30,254 nt of DNA from an uncultured Collinsella sp. (GTDB lineage: Bacteria; Actinomycetota; Coriobacteriia; Coriobacteriales; Coriobacteriaceae). The notes beneath the pieces were generated by a model. That model was not told where the DNA came from and made no database searches. It saw only the letters and a list, made by a program, of their open reading frames with translations. This document shows positions 1 through 8,342 of this stretch, one piece after another; position 1 is the first letter of the stretch; each line of letters begins with the position of its first letter. The stretch spans positions 1 to 30,254 of the forward strand of contig CAUAEH010000023.1 in NCBI GenBank assembly GCA_958427975.1, read 5' to 3'. A program made the position numbers and the translations under genes.

Positions 1-702
1 GCGGCGACGGCACCCGATATCCGCGAGGATCCTTACCGGTTGGAGCCGATCGCAGGAGCGCGGCCCATCGTCGCCGTCGCGCGTGACGAGGCGTTCTCGT
101 TCTACTACGAGGAGAACCTGCGCGCGCTCGAGGACCTGGGTTGCGAGTTGGCCTTTTTCAGCCCCCTGTGTGATAGCGAGTTGCCCCGGGGGACAAGCGC
201 CCTCTATCTGGGAGGCGGCTACCCGGAGCTCCATGCGCGGCAGCTCTCCGAGAACGCGCCGATGCGCGAGGCGGTGCGGCGCGCGGTTGAATCCGGCATC
301 TCGACGGTCGCCGAATGCGGTGGGTTTCTGTACCTGCAGCGCGAAATCTCCGATAGCGAGGGGCGGCGCTGGCCTGTTGCGGGCGCCCTTGAGGGCGCAA
401 GCGAGAACGGGGGAAGGCTGTCCCATTTCGGGTACGTGGAGCTCACTTCCCAACGCGACGGGCTCTACGGACCGCGCGGCACACGCATCCGCGCGCACGA
501 GTTCCACTACTGGCAGTCCACCTGCCCGGGCGGCGACTTCTGGGCGCAGAAGCCCCGGCGCGACAAGGGCTGGCCGTGCATGACGACCACCCCGTCCCTG
601 GTTGCGGGCTTCCCGCATGTGTACTATCCTGCGAACCCCGACGTTGCGCGCGCGTTCGCGTCTGCCGCAGCGTCGTTCGCAGAGAGGAGACGGCATGCCT
701 GA
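1..702 (+). CDS. cbiA: Cobyrinate a,c-diamide synthase, C-terminal part (5' end outside window)
   Basis: CbiA/CobB amidates the a and c side chains of the corrin ring using glutamine and ATP. The frame is open from base 1 with no stop, so this is the C-terminal part of a gene that begins upstream; the N-terminal ATP-binding domain is not in the window. What remains is the class I glutamine amidotransferase domain. The likely nucleophile Cys lies in AECGGFLYL (Cys codon at 316-318), and the family-typical HEFHYW block supplies the other active-site residues. The stop overlaps the cobT start by 8 nt. The related family member CbiP/CobQ is present separately further down, and the HEFHY motif fits CbiA better than CbiP. 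A TTG at 40 is an internal codon, not a start. Confidence 0.9.
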   Translation, partial: AATAPDIREDPYRLEPIAGARPIVAVARDEAFSFYYEENLRALEDLGCELAFFSPLCDSELPRGTSALYLGGGYPELHARQLSENAPMREAVRRAVESGISTVAECGGFLYLQREISDSEGRRWPVAGALEGASENGGRLSHFGYVELTSQRDGLYGPRGTRIRAHEFHYWQSTCPGGDFWAQKPRRDKGWPCMTTTPSLVAGFPHVYYPANPDVARAFASAAASFAERRRHA

Positions 703-1837
703 AGCAACCGAAACCGCGCTTGTCAGCATCCGCGAGGAAGTCGAGCGCGCGTTCTCGTCGGCGCCGGGCGCCGTGCTCGAAGCTGCGCTCTCCCGGATCG
801 CGCCCGCAGACGAGTGCGCCCGCGCCGCCGCTTACGCCGCGTGGGACTCCATCGCGCACCCCTTGGGGGGATTGGGCGACTTTGAAGACGCCGTCGCGTG
901 TATCGCCGCAGCTCAGGGGAGCGCCGAGGTGGCCGAGTTTCCCCGTGCGCTCGCGGTATTCTTCTCCGACAACGGGGTCGTTGCCGAAGGCGTGTCGCAA
1001 AGCGGGCAAGACGTGACGCGAGCCGTCGCGCGCAACATGTGCGAGGGGGCCACGAGCGCCTGCCGCATGGCGGCGTTCGCGGGTGCCGAGGTCGTGCCCG
1101 TCGACGTGGGTATGGCCCGGGGCTTAGAAGACGCGCGCATGGTGCGCGCGAACGTGCGGCGGGGGAGCGGCAACATCGCGCACGGCTCCGCTATGTCTCG
1201 CGATGGGGCCGTGCGCGCGATCGAGGTCGGAATCGCCGTCGCGTGCGGGCTCGCCCGCGCCGGCGTGCGCCTTCTCGCCGCGGGCGAGATGGGCATCGGC
1301 AACACGACCACCTCGGCGGCGGTGGCCGCAGTGCTCATCCGGGCGGACGCGCGGAGCCTCGTCGGCCGCGGCGCGGGGCTCTCGGACGCCTCGCTCGCGC
1401 GCAAGCGCGACGTGGTCGAGCGCGCTATCGACGCGAACTCGCCCGATCCCGCCGACCCGATCGACGTGCTCTCGAAGGTGGGCGGATTCGACATCGCGGC
1501 GATGTGCGGTTTCTACCTGGGAGCCGCGGCCTCGAAGGCGCCGGCGCTCCTCGACGGGGTCATATCCTGCACGGCGGCCCTGTGCGCGGCGCGCCTGTGC
1601 CCCAACACCTTGGGCTACCTCGTGGGCACCCACGCATCAAGCGAACCCGCAAGCCAGGAGCTCCTTCGCGAGCTCGGTATAAAGGCACCCCTCGACGCAG
1701 GCATGCACTTGGGCGAGGGCGCGGGCGCCATGGCGTATCTGCCCCTTCTGGATTCGGCGCTGCGCGTGTACCGGGATGGGAAGACGTTCACGGCGACTGG
1801 CATGGCTGCTTACGAGCATTTCGAGGCTGGGAAATGA
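695..1837 (+). CDS. cobT: Nicotinate-nucleotide--dimethylbenzimidazole phosphoribosyltransferase
   Basis: CobT transfers phosphoribose from nicotinate mononucleotide to the lower-ligand base, giving alpha-ribazole phosphate for nucleotide loop assembly. The product is 380 residues, slightly longer than the usual 340-360. Family blocks are clear: FFSDNGVVAEGVSQSG near residue 90, GEMGIGNTTTSA near 198-208, and LGEGAGA near 339-345. Glu341 of that last block aligns with the catalytic glutamate known from the Salmonella enzyme. The start at 695 was chosen because it has an AGAGAGGAGA ribosome site just upstream and overlaps the cbiA stop. An ATG-less longer frame reaching back to 602 would run deep into cbiA and lacks a good site. 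The stop overlaps cobU by ATGA. Confidence 0.95.
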   Translation: MPEATETALVSIREEVERAFSSAPGAVLEAALSRIAPADECARAAAYAAWDSIAHPLGGLGDFEDAVACIAAAQGSAEVAEFPRALAVFFSDNGVVAEGVSQSGQDVTRAVARNMCEGATSACRMAAFAGAEVVPVDVGMARGLEDARMVRANVRRGSGNIAHGSAMSRDGAVRAIEVGIAVACGLARAGVRLLAAGEMGIGNTTTSAAVAAVLIRADARSLVGRGAGLSDASLARKRDVVERAIDANSPDPADPIDVLSKVGGFDIAAMCGFYLGAAASKAPALLDGVISCTAALCAARLCPNTLGYLVGTHASSEPASQELLRELGIKAPLDAGMHLGEGAGAMAYLPLLDSALRVYRDGKTFTATGMAAYEHFEAGK

Positions 1838-2382
1838 CGGTGACGTTCGTTATCGGCGCCGCCGCGAGCGGCAAGAGCGCCTATGCCGAGTCCCTGTGCC
1901 TCGGGCACGACGGCCCTCGCGTGTACCTGGCAACGATGGAGCCCTTCGGGGAAGAGGGCGCCCGCCGCATCGCGCGCCATCGGGCGCTGCGCGATGGCAA
2001 GGGGTTTTCCACCCTCGAGCGCACGCGTGACGTGGGCGCCGCAGCGTCCGGGCTTCCGTGCGGCTGCACGCTTCTTTTGGAGGACGTGGGCAACCTGGTT
2101 GCGAACGAGCTCTTCGCGGAAGGCAGCTTGTCCCCACGTGACCCCGACGCTGCGGCGCGCGAGGTGCTCGGAGGCATCGAACGGCTCGCTCAGGCCGCTG
2201 CGTATACGGTGGTGGTCACCGTCGACGTGTTCGCCGATGGGATGCGCTACGATGAGGGGACCGAGGCATGGAGGCGCGCGCTCGCGCGCGTGAACGCGGG
2301 TGTGGCGGCGCTGGCCGACCGTGCAGTCGAAGTGGTATGCGGGATTCCCGTGTGGATGAAAGGCGAAGGACCTATAAGGTGA
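1834..2382 (+). CDS. cobU: Adenosylcobinamide kinase / adenosylcobinamide-phosphate guanylyltransferase
   Basis: CobU phosphorylates adenosylcobinamide and then transfers GMP to it, producing the activated substrate for CobS. The product is 182 residues, normal for the family. The P-loop GAAASGKS is at residues 8-15. The segment RRIARHRALR carries His49, which aligns with the guanylylated His of the family. LLLEDVGNLVANELF and the C-terminal VEVVCGIPVWMKG block also fit. The ATG overlaps the cobT stop (ATGA), and the stop overlaps the GTG start of cobS. This copy keeps both key residues, unlike the CobU-like domain two genes downstream, so it is the probable working enzyme. Confidence 0.93.
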   Translation: MTVTFVIGAAASGKSAYAESLCLGHDGPRVYLATMEPFGEEGARRIARHRALRDGKGFSTLERTRDVGAAASGLPCGCTLLLEDVGNLVANELFAEGSLSPRDPDAAAREVLGGIERLAQAAAYTVVVTVDVFADGMRYDEGTEAWRRALARVNAGVAALADRAVEVVCGIPVWMKGEGPIR

Positions 2383-3146
2383 AGATAGCAGAGGCAATCG
2401 GCGCGGCGTTCGGAACGTTCTCGCGCATCCCCGTCCCGAAATCGGCCTGGACCGATTTCGGATCAACCCATGCGCTTGCCGCGTTTCCCCTGGTGGGCCT
2501 TGCGGAAGGCTTCCTCATGACGGCGTGGGGGTACGTGGCGAACCTGCTCGGCGTGCCCGCGACCATCGTCGCGGCTGTGCTCGTGGCGCTGCCTGTGGCG
2601 GTGACGGGAGGCATCCACCTAGACGGGCTCTGCGACACCTCCGATGCGCTTGCAAGTTGGGCCCCGCGCGAACGAAAGCTCGAGATCATGCACGACCCGC
2701 GGGCGGGCGCCTTCGGGGTCATCGGTGTTGTCGTGTACCTTATTCTGCAGTTTTCCCTGTTCACCGCGCTGCCGCTTACGGCGGGGACGTTCCTCGCGCT
2801 TCTGTGCTCGCTCGTGTTCTCCCGCGCGCTTTCGGGGCTCGCCGTTGAATGCTGGCCTGCCGCGCGGGCGGACGGCATGGCCGCGGGGCTCTCGCCTGCG
2901 AAGAAGCGCGCGGCGATCGTCGTGCCGCTTTGCGCTTTCGCTGCGGCTTCGGCTGCAGGGATGGTCGCGTGCGCTCAGGCCGTCGGCGCCCTTATGGCGG
3001 TGGCGGGGCTTTTGGCGCTCGCGTGGTACCGCCATGTTGCCCTGTCCCGCTTCGGCGGGGTGACGGGGGATTTGGCCGGATGGTTTCTGCAATGGGCCGA
3101 GCTCGCGATGCTTGCCATGCTGGTGGCGGGGGGCATGCTCCTATGA
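2379..3146 (+). CDS. cobS: Adenosylcobinamide-GDP ribazoletransferase (cobalamin synthase)
   Basis: CobS is an integral membrane enzyme that joins adenosylcobinamide-GDP to alpha-ribazole (or its phosphate) to finish the cobalamin molecule. The product is 255 residues with several hydrophobic segments. Diagnostic blocks are GGIHLDGLCDTSDAL, the family's acidic metal-binding motif, then IMHDPRAGAFGVIG, and GGVTGDLAG near the C terminus. The GTG at 2379 is chosen because it overlaps the cobU stop (GTGA) and is preceded by AAGGCGAAGGA. A longer frame from an ATG at 2268 would overlap cobU by over 100 nt and adds a very Arg-rich segment typical of an out-of-frame reading. Confidence 0.92.
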   Translation: MKIAEAIGAAFGTFSRIPVPKSAWTDFGSTHALAAFPLVGLAEGFLMTAWGYVANLLGVPATIVAAVLVALPVAVTGGIHLDGLCDTSDALASWAPRERKLEIMHDPRAGAFGVIGVVVYLILQFSLFTALPLTAGTFLALLCSLVFSRALSGLAVECWPAARADGMAAGLSPAKKRAAIVVPLCAFAAASAAGMVACAQAVGALMAVAGLLALAWYRHVALSRFGGVTGDLAGWFLQWAELAMLAMLVAGGMLL

Positions 3147-4144
3147 TTCTCGTGGTAGGTGGTGCGCATTCGGGGAAGAGGACCTTCGTGCGCGAAAAGC
3201 TCGGGTTCGCGGCGGACGATTTCGTCGACACGGCGCAGCTCGCGGCGGGCAGCGTGCCAGCGGCTTTTGCCGGCCGCGTCGCGTACCGTGCTGAGGAACT
3301 CGTACGCGCGCTCGACGCTGACCGGGCGCTCGAGTGGCTGATCGGCTTCGACGCAGTGATCCTGACCTTGGTCGGCTCGGGGGTCGTCCCTATGCGTGCG
3401 GAAGACGCCCAATGGCGCGAGCGCGCGGGGCGCCTGGGATGCGCGCTCGCTGCGCGCGCCGACGTCGTCGTGCGCATGACGTGCGGGATTCCACAGGTCA
3501 TCAAAGGAAACCTTGCCGATGCGCCTCGAGGGACGCTGGGCGCGGGCGCGCCTTTGGAAGTCATCTTCGTGCGCCATGGTGCCACGGCGGGCACGGAAGA
3601 CCATCGCTACAGCGGGGCGGGCACCGACGAGCCCCTGTCGAGCGCGGGCGAGCGCGCTTTGCGCGACCTCGCGTGCGATCGTGACGTGTTCCGTGTTATC
3701 ACGAGCGGCATGGCCCGCACCGACCAGACGGCGCGCATCCTCTTCCCGAACGCGGAGCTTATGGCGTGCCCCGGCCTGCGCGAGATGGATTTCGGCGACT
3801 TCGAGGGGCGAAGCGCCGCCGAACTTAAAGAGGATGCGCGTTACCGCGCCTGGGTAGACTCCTGGTGTGAGACGCGCTGCCCGCATGGCGAGGGCAAGAG
3901 CGATTTCACCCGCCGCGTCGTCGCGGCGTTTCGGGAGGCGTGCGAATCGGAGCGCGCCCAGGGGAGTGGTCGCGCCGTCTTCGTCGTTCACGCGGGTACC
4001 GTGAAAGCGCTGCTCTCCGAGCTAGCTGTCCCGAAAATGGGATACTTCGACGTGCATACCGAGCCGGGCGGCGCATGGGTCGCCACCTGGGATGGGCGCT
4101 ACCTTCGCGACGTTCGTCCCGCTTCGGGGGGCGATGCCCGGTGA
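3143..4144 (+). CDS. CobU-like (degenerate) / alpha-ribazole phosphatase CobC fusion
   Basis: The product is 333 residues in two parts. Residues 1-125 resemble CobU: a P-loop-like GGAHSGKR at 6-13, then VGSGVVP, then a helix block ending in CGIPQVIKG at 114-122, as in enterobacterial-type CobU. However, the Ser/Thr that follows the P-loop Lys is Arg13, and there is no histidine between the P-loop and residue 122, so the guanylylated His is missing. Residues about 138-333 form a histidine phosphatase domain with VRHGATAG (R144, H145, G146), LREMDFGDFEG and VVHAGT (H283). This matches CobC, which removes phosphate from alpha-ribazole phosphate. Inference: an active phosphatase fused to a non-catalytic CobU relative, perhaps a docking or regulatory module. 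ATGA overlap with cobS. Confidence 0.85.
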   Translation: MILVVGGAHSGKRTFVREKLGFAADDFVDTAQLAAGSVPAAFAGRVAYRAEELVRALDADRALEWLIGFDAVILTLVGSGVVPMRAEDAQWRERAGRLGCALAARADVVVRMTCGIPQVIKGNLADAPRGTLGAGAPLEVIFVRHGATAGTEDHRYSGAGTDEPLSSAGERALRDLACDRDVFRVITSGMARTDQTARILFPNAELMACPGLREMDFGDFEGRSAAELKEDARYRAWVDSWCETRCPHGEGKSDFTRRVVAAFREACESERAQGSGRAVFVVHAGTVKALLSELAVPKMGYFDVHTEPGGAWVATWDGRYLRDVRPASGGDAR

Positions 4145-5118
4145 TGACGATTCTTGCCGTCTCCGCCGGGTTCGCGGCCGACCTTGCCTTCGGCGACCCG
4201 CGCTGGCTTCCCCATCCCGTCGTCGCCATGGGGCGCGCGATCACGTGGGCCGAAGGCCGCCTGCGGGGCGCATTCCCGCAAACGTCCGCGGGCACGCGCG
4301 CCGCAGGGCTTGTGCTCGCCGTGGCGCTTCCGCTTGCGTGTGGGCTTTTGACCTGGGGAATCCTGCATCTTTGCGGCATGGTTCACCCCGGCTTGCGCTT
4401 CGTGGCCGAGGCATGGGCGAGCTATCAGATTCTCGCGGCATGCGAGCTGCGCCGCCAGAGCCTGGCCGTGGCCAGCGCGTTCTCGAAGGGCGGCCTTGTC
4501 GCGGCGCGCGAAGCCGTCGGGCTCATCGTGGGACGCGACACGTCTGTTCTCGACGAGCAGGGCGTCGCGCGCGCCGCTGTGGAAACGGTGGCGGAGAACG
4601 CGAGCGACGGCGTCATCGCGCCGCTTTTCTACCTTTTGATCGGAGGTGCACCCTTGGGCATGGCGTACAAGGCGGTGAACACGCTCGACAGCATGGTGGG
4701 CTACAAAAACGAGCGCTACATCGACTTCGGCTGCGCCTCGGCGCGCCTCGACGATGCGGTGAACTGGATTCCCTCGCGCTTATCGGCTCTGCTCATGATC
4801 GCCGTGTGCCCGATTGTTGGGCTCGACGCGCGCGGGGCGGCGCGCATCTGGCGCCGCGACAGGCGTCGCCATGCGAGCCCCAACTCGGCGCAGACCGAGT
4901 CAGCGTGCGCGGGCGCGCTCGGGCTGCGCCTGGCGGGACCCGCGGTGTATTTCGGCAAGCTCGTTGAGAAACCGACGATAGGCGACGCGTCCCGCGAAAT
5001 CGAGTGGGGCGACATCGCCCGGGCGACTAGGCTCATGCTCGCCGCGTCCGTATGCGCGCTCGTCGTCTTCGGTGCCGCACGCGCGGCGGTCGTGCTCGCC
5101 GTGGGGGCGATGGTATGA
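4144..5118 (+). CDS. cbiB: Adenosylcobinamide-phosphate synthase
   Basis: CbiB is a membrane protein that attaches (R)-1-amino-2-propanol phosphate, or a related arm, to adenosylcobyric acid. The product is 324 residues with several hydrophobic stretches. Family landmarks are an N-terminal DLAFGDPRWLPHPVVAMG block, ETVAENASDGVIAPLFY in the middle, and NTLDSMVGYKNERY. The ATG at 4144 shares one base with the upstream TGA stop. A GTG at 4141 is an equally possible start that would add one residue. It is paired directly with cobD, which makes the aminopropanol phosphate that CbiB uses. Confidence 0.93.
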   Translation: MTILAVSAGFAADLAFGDPRWLPHPVVAMGRAITWAEGRLRGAFPQTSAGTRAAGLVLAVALPLACGLLTWGILHLCGMVHPGLRFVAEAWASYQILAACELRRQSLAVASAFSKGGLVAAREAVGLIVGRDTSVLDEQGVARAAVETVAENASDGVIAPLFYLLIGGAPLGMAYKAVNTLDSMVGYKNERYIDFGCASARLDDAVNWIPSRLSALLMIAVCPIVGLDARGAARIWRRDRRRHASPNSAQTESACAGALGLRLAGPAVYFGKLVEKPTIGDASREIEWGDIARATRLMLAASVCALVVFGAARAAVVLAVGAMV

Positions 5119-6338
5119 GGGAAGACCACGCCGCGTCCCGGGCTGCCGGGGGAATCCTGCGCGCCCGTGCGCATGGGGGTAGCACGCAATCGCTCGGCAT
5201 CGCTTGCGAAGGGGGCGCCTCCGACCTCATTGACTTCTCGGTGAACGTGAATCCGGCAGGCCCCTCGCCGCGCGCCGTTGCCGCAGCTTGCAAGGCGCTT
5301 TCTCGAATCGACGCCTACCCCGATAGGGAAAGCCTCGCCCTCGTTCGCGCCCTAGCGCGTGCCCAGGGCATTCCCGAAGATACTATCGTCTGCGGCGCGG
5401 GCGCGTCCGACATCATTTGGCGGCTCGCCGCGGCGGTGCGCCCGAAACGCATCGTCGTGTGCGCGCCGACGTTCTCTGAATATGCGGAGGCGGCATCGTA
5501 CTACGGCGCATGCGTGCAGGAGTTCCCGCTCTCCGAAGCGGACGACTTCGACGTGCCCGCCTCCTTCGCCCGCGCGATTGAGGGGCCGGGAGACGTGGCG
5601 TACCTCTGCAATCCGAACAACCCGACGGGGCGCCTCGTCGACCCCAGCGTGATCGATGCCGCGGCTTGCCGCTGCGAGCAGGTGGGCGCGCTGCTCGTCA
5701 TGGACGAGTGCTTCCTCGGATTTGCGCCCGACGCCCGCGAAAGGAGCGTGGCCGCACGCGCCGCGTGTTCGTACCATGTGGCCGTGCTCTCCGCGTTCAC
5801 CAAGCTCTACGGAATGGCGGGGTTGCGGTTGGGATATCTGATCAGTGGAAACGCCCAACTCATCGAGGGGATTCGCCGGGCGGGGCAGGCGTGGCCCGTC
5901 TCCTCGGTCGCCGAGGCCGCGGGCATCGCCGCCCTGGAAGACGTCGAATACGTCTCGCGCACGCGCGATGTATTGGCGGGCGAGCGAGCGTGGCTTTCCC
6001 ACGAGCTCTCCTCGCTCGGGCTTTCCGTCGTGCCGTCGGATGCGAACTTCCTTTTAGTCCGCACGCCGGCGAAAGACTTCCCTGAGCGCCTGTATAATCA
6101 GGGCGTTTTGGTCCGCACGTGCGACTCGTTTTCGGTACTGTCCCGTTTCTGGTGCCGCGTCGCGGTGCGCACGCGCAAGGAGAACGCTCGGCTTGCGATG
6201 GCGTTCAGCCACGCGCTTCGGGCGGAAGGCGCATCGGGCGAAGGCGAACCCGACGAACGGGGCGGCGCTTCTTGCGGCGGCGCTATGGCGGGCGCAGATG
6301 GCCGGGGCTCGGCGAAGGAGGTCGATACCCGTGGGTAG
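5115..6338 (+). CDS. cobD: L-threonine-O-3-phosphate decarboxylase (PLP-dependent)
   Basis: CobD decarboxylates threonine phosphate to (R)-1-amino-2-propanol phosphate, the substrate of CbiB just upstream. It is a fold-type I aminotransferase-like protein of 407 residues. Visible landmarks are FSVNVNPAGP near 41-50 (substrate loop), CNPNNPTG at 165-172, MDECF near 196-200 and SAFTKLYGMAGLRLGY, in which Lys230 should form the PLP Schiff base. The last 30 or so residues are Gly/Ala/Glu-rich low-complexity sequence beyond the usual fold and overlap the cbiP start region. The ATG overlaps the cbiB stop (ATGA). A histidinol-phosphate aminotransferase is the alternative reading, but the operon position argues for CobD. 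Confidence 0.88.
   Translation: MREDHAASRAAGGILRARAHGGSTQSLGIACEGGASDLIDFSVNVNPAGPSPRAVAAACKALSRIDAYPDRESLALVRALARAQGIPEDTIVCGAGASDIIWRLAAAVRPKRIVVCAPTFSEYAEAASYYGACVQEFPLSEADDFDVPASFARAIEGPGDVAYLCNPNNPTGRLVDPSVIDAAACRCEQVGALLVMDECFLGFAPDARERSVAARAACSYHVAVLSAFTKLYGMAGLRLGYLISGNAQLIEGIRRAGQAWPVSSVAEAAGIAALEDVEYVSRTRDVLAGERAWLSHELSSLGLSVVPSDANFLLVRTPAKDFPERLYNQGVLVRTCDSFSVLSRFWCRVAVRTRKENARLAMAFSHALRAEGASGEGEPDERGGASCGGAMAGADGRGSAKEVDTRG
6315..6322 (+). promoter_or_regulatory. Strong Shine-Dalgarno site setting the cbiP start
   Basis: AAGGAGGT lies 8 nt before the GTG at 6331 and sits inside the end of cobD. It is the best match to the anti-Shine-Dalgarno sequence in the cobalamin cluster and decides the GTG start over upstream in-frame ATGs. 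Confidence 0.8.
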
Positions 6339-7830
6339 GGCGAAGCCCATCATGTTCCAAGGCACCATGTCGAACGCGGGGAAGAGCCTGCTTGCGGCGG
6401 GGCTGTGCCGCGTGCTTTCGCAGGACGGCCTGCGCGTGGCTCCCTTCAAGAGCCAGAACATGGCGCTCAACAGCGGTGTCACGGCCGACGGTCTCGAGAT
6501 GGGGCGCGCCCAGATCATGCAGGCCGAAGCGTGCGGCATCGCGCCCGACGTGCGCATGAACCCCATCCTGCTCAAGCCCGAAAGCGACCACCGAAGCCAG
6601 CTCATCGTGGCCGGCAAGGCGCAGGGAGCCTTCGCTGCGAGGGACTACTTCGCGCGAAAGAAGGCGCTCATGCCGCAGATTTTGGAGGCGTTCGATTCGC
6701 TCGCGGAGGAAAACGACGTCATCGTCATCGAGGGCGCCGGCAGTCCCGTCGAAATCAACCTTGCCGAAAACGACATCGTCAACATGGGGCTCGCGCGCGC
6801 CGTGTCCTCCCCCGTGCTGCTCGCGGGCGACATCGATCCAGGCGGGGTGTTTGCCCAGCTCTACGGCACGGTCGCGCTCCTTGCGCCCGAGGACCGCGCG
6901 CTTTTGCGGGGGCTTGTTGTGAACAAGTTCCGCGGCGATGTGGAAATCCTGCGCCCGGGTTTGGTCCCGCTCGAGAAGATGTGCGGGGTTCCCGTCGTGG
7001 GGGTCGTGCCGTATCTTACGCTCGACCTGGACGACGAGGACTCGCTCGCGCCGCGCCTATCTGCCCGCGAGGCGCGCGGCGTCATCGACGTCGCCGTCGT
7101 GCGCCTTCCGCATCTGTCGAACTTCACCGACTTCGACCCGCTTTCGCGCGTGCCCGGCGTGGGCGTGCGCTACGTTTCCTCGACGACCGATCTGGGCCGA
7201 CCCGACCTGGTGGTGCTCCCCGGCTCGAAGACCACGCTCGACGACGCACGCTGGCTTGCGGCTAGCGGCATCGGAGCCTGTGTACGCGCGCTTTCGGGCG
7301 CGGGCACGCCGGTGCTCGGCATATGTGGAGGCTACCAGCTTTTGGGAGACGAGCTTTCCGACTCGCACGGCAGGGAAGGCGCTGGCACCGCGCGCGGGCT
7401 CGGGCTCATCCCTGCAAGTACGGTGTTCAAGGAGGAAAAGCGCCTCGCCCAGTCGGAGCTGCGCATCACGGGCGCCCAAGGCGCGTTGTCGGTGTGGAAC
7501 GGCATGACGGCGCGCGGGTACGAGATTCACGACGGCGTAACGACCGTCTTCTGCGCCCCTGCGGGCACGATTGGCGGCAAACCAGAAGGCGCGGCCTGCG
7601 GAAACGTGTTCGGAACCTATCTCCACGGCCTGTTCGACGAACCGGGGGTGGCGCTCGCCCTCGCACGCTCGCTCGCGCGCGTGCGCGGCCTGCCCGAGAG
7701 CGTCGTGGGTGCTGAGGGCGCGGTGTCCGCGGCCGATCACCGTGCGCGCGAGTTCGACCGCCTGGCCGACTCCGTGCGCGGGGCGCTCGACATGGAGTAT
7801 GTCTACCGCATTATCGAGGAGGGCGTATGA
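6331..7830 (+). CDS. cbiP: Cobyric acid synthase (glutamine-hydrolysing)
   Basis: CbiP/CobQ amidates side chains b, d, e and g of adenosylcobyrinic acid a,c-diamide. The product is 499 residues, the usual size. The N-terminal synthetase domain begins with MFQGTMSNAGKS (P-loop, residues 8-19) followed by FKSQNMALNS, both family signatures. The C-terminal amidotransferase domain has LGICGGYQLLG with nucleophile Cys332 and GTYLHGLFD with His432. The GTG start at 6331 is set by the AAGGAGGT site; a longer frame from 6193 would read Arg-rich sequence across cobD. It overlaps cobD by 8 nt and cobO by ATGA. Confidence 0.95.
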   Translation: MGRAKPIMFQGTMSNAGKSLLAAGLCRVLSQDGLRVAPFKSQNMALNSGVTADGLEMGRAQIMQAEACGIAPDVRMNPILLKPESDHRSQLIVAGKAQGAFAARDYFARKKALMPQILEAFDSLAEENDVIVIEGAGSPVEINLAENDIVNMGLARAVSSPVLLAGDIDPGGVFAQLYGTVALLAPEDRALLRGLVVNKFRGDVEILRPGLVPLEKMCGVPVVGVVPYLTLDLDDEDSLAPRLSAREARGVIDVAVVRLPHLSNFTDFDPLSRVPGVGVRYVSSTTDLGRPDLVVLPGSKTTLDDARWLAASGIGACVRALSGAGTPVLGICGGYQLLGDELSDSHGREGAGTARGLGLIPASTVFKEEKRLAQSELRITGAQGALSVWNGMTARGYEIHDGVTTVFCAPAGTIGGKPEGAACGNVFGTYLHGLFDEPGVALALARSLARVRGLPESVVGAEGAVSAADHRAREFDRLADSVRGALDMEYVYRIIEEGV

Positions 7831-8342
7831 TCCACGTGTATCATGGCGACGGCAAAGGCAAGACCACGGCGGCGATGGGCCTCGCCCTTCGCATGCTCGC
7901 CGCAGGCCGCCGCGTCGTCGTCGTGCAGTTCCTGAAAGACGGCGAAAGCGGGGAGGCGCGCCTGCTCGCCGAGCATTTCGGCGTGCCCGTGTTCGCGGGG
8001 AAGGTGTCTGACAAGTTTACCTGGTCGATGACGTCGGAAGAACTTGCCGCGACGCGCGAGCTGCACGATGGGAACCTCGCTTCCGCGCTCGCCGAGCTCG
8101 AGGGCGCGCAGGAGGGGCTGCTCGTGCTCGACGAGGCGCTCGACGCGCTTTCGAAGGGGCTTGTCGACGAGGCGCTCGTGGACCGCGCGCTCGATATGTC
8201 CGCGTGCGGCGTCGAAGTAGCGCTCACCGGGCGCGCGCCTTCCCGCAAGATCGTGGAGAAGGCCGACTACATAACCGAGATGCGGTGCGAGAAACACCCC
8301 TACGAGCAGGGGATATGTGCAAGGGAAGGAGTGGAGTACTAG
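7827..8342 (+). CDS. cobO: Corrinoid adenosyltransferase, CobA/CobO type
   Basis: CobO transfers the 5'-deoxyadenosyl group from ATP to the cobalt of a Co(I) corrinoid. The product is 171 residues, typical of the CobA/BtuR family. The P-loop GDGKGKTTAAMG starts at residue 7, VVVQFLKDGESGE follows, and the C terminus has the family ending of a KHPYEQGI segment followed by AREGVEY. The start overlaps the cbiP stop (ATGA), and cbiC begins immediately after the stop with no gap. It is unrelated to PduO- or EutT-type transferases. Confidence 0.95.
   Translation: MIHVYHGDGKGKTTAAMGLALRMLAAGRRVVVVQFLKDGESGEARLLAEHFGVPVFAGKVSDKFTWSMTSEELAATRELHDGNLASALAELEGAQEGLLVLDEALDALSKGLVDEALVDRALDMSACGVEVALTGRAPSRKIVEKADYITEMRCEKHPYEQGICAREGVEY

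Noticed and set aside
1..702. Cobalamin riboswitch for the cobalamin operon
   Set aside because: The window begins inside cbiA and no B12-box-like sequence is seen; the operon leader lies upstream.
2975..3991. 338-codon frame on the - strand opposite cobS and the fusion gene
   Set aside because: Arg/Ala-rich antisense frame crossing a gene junction; no recognisable domain.
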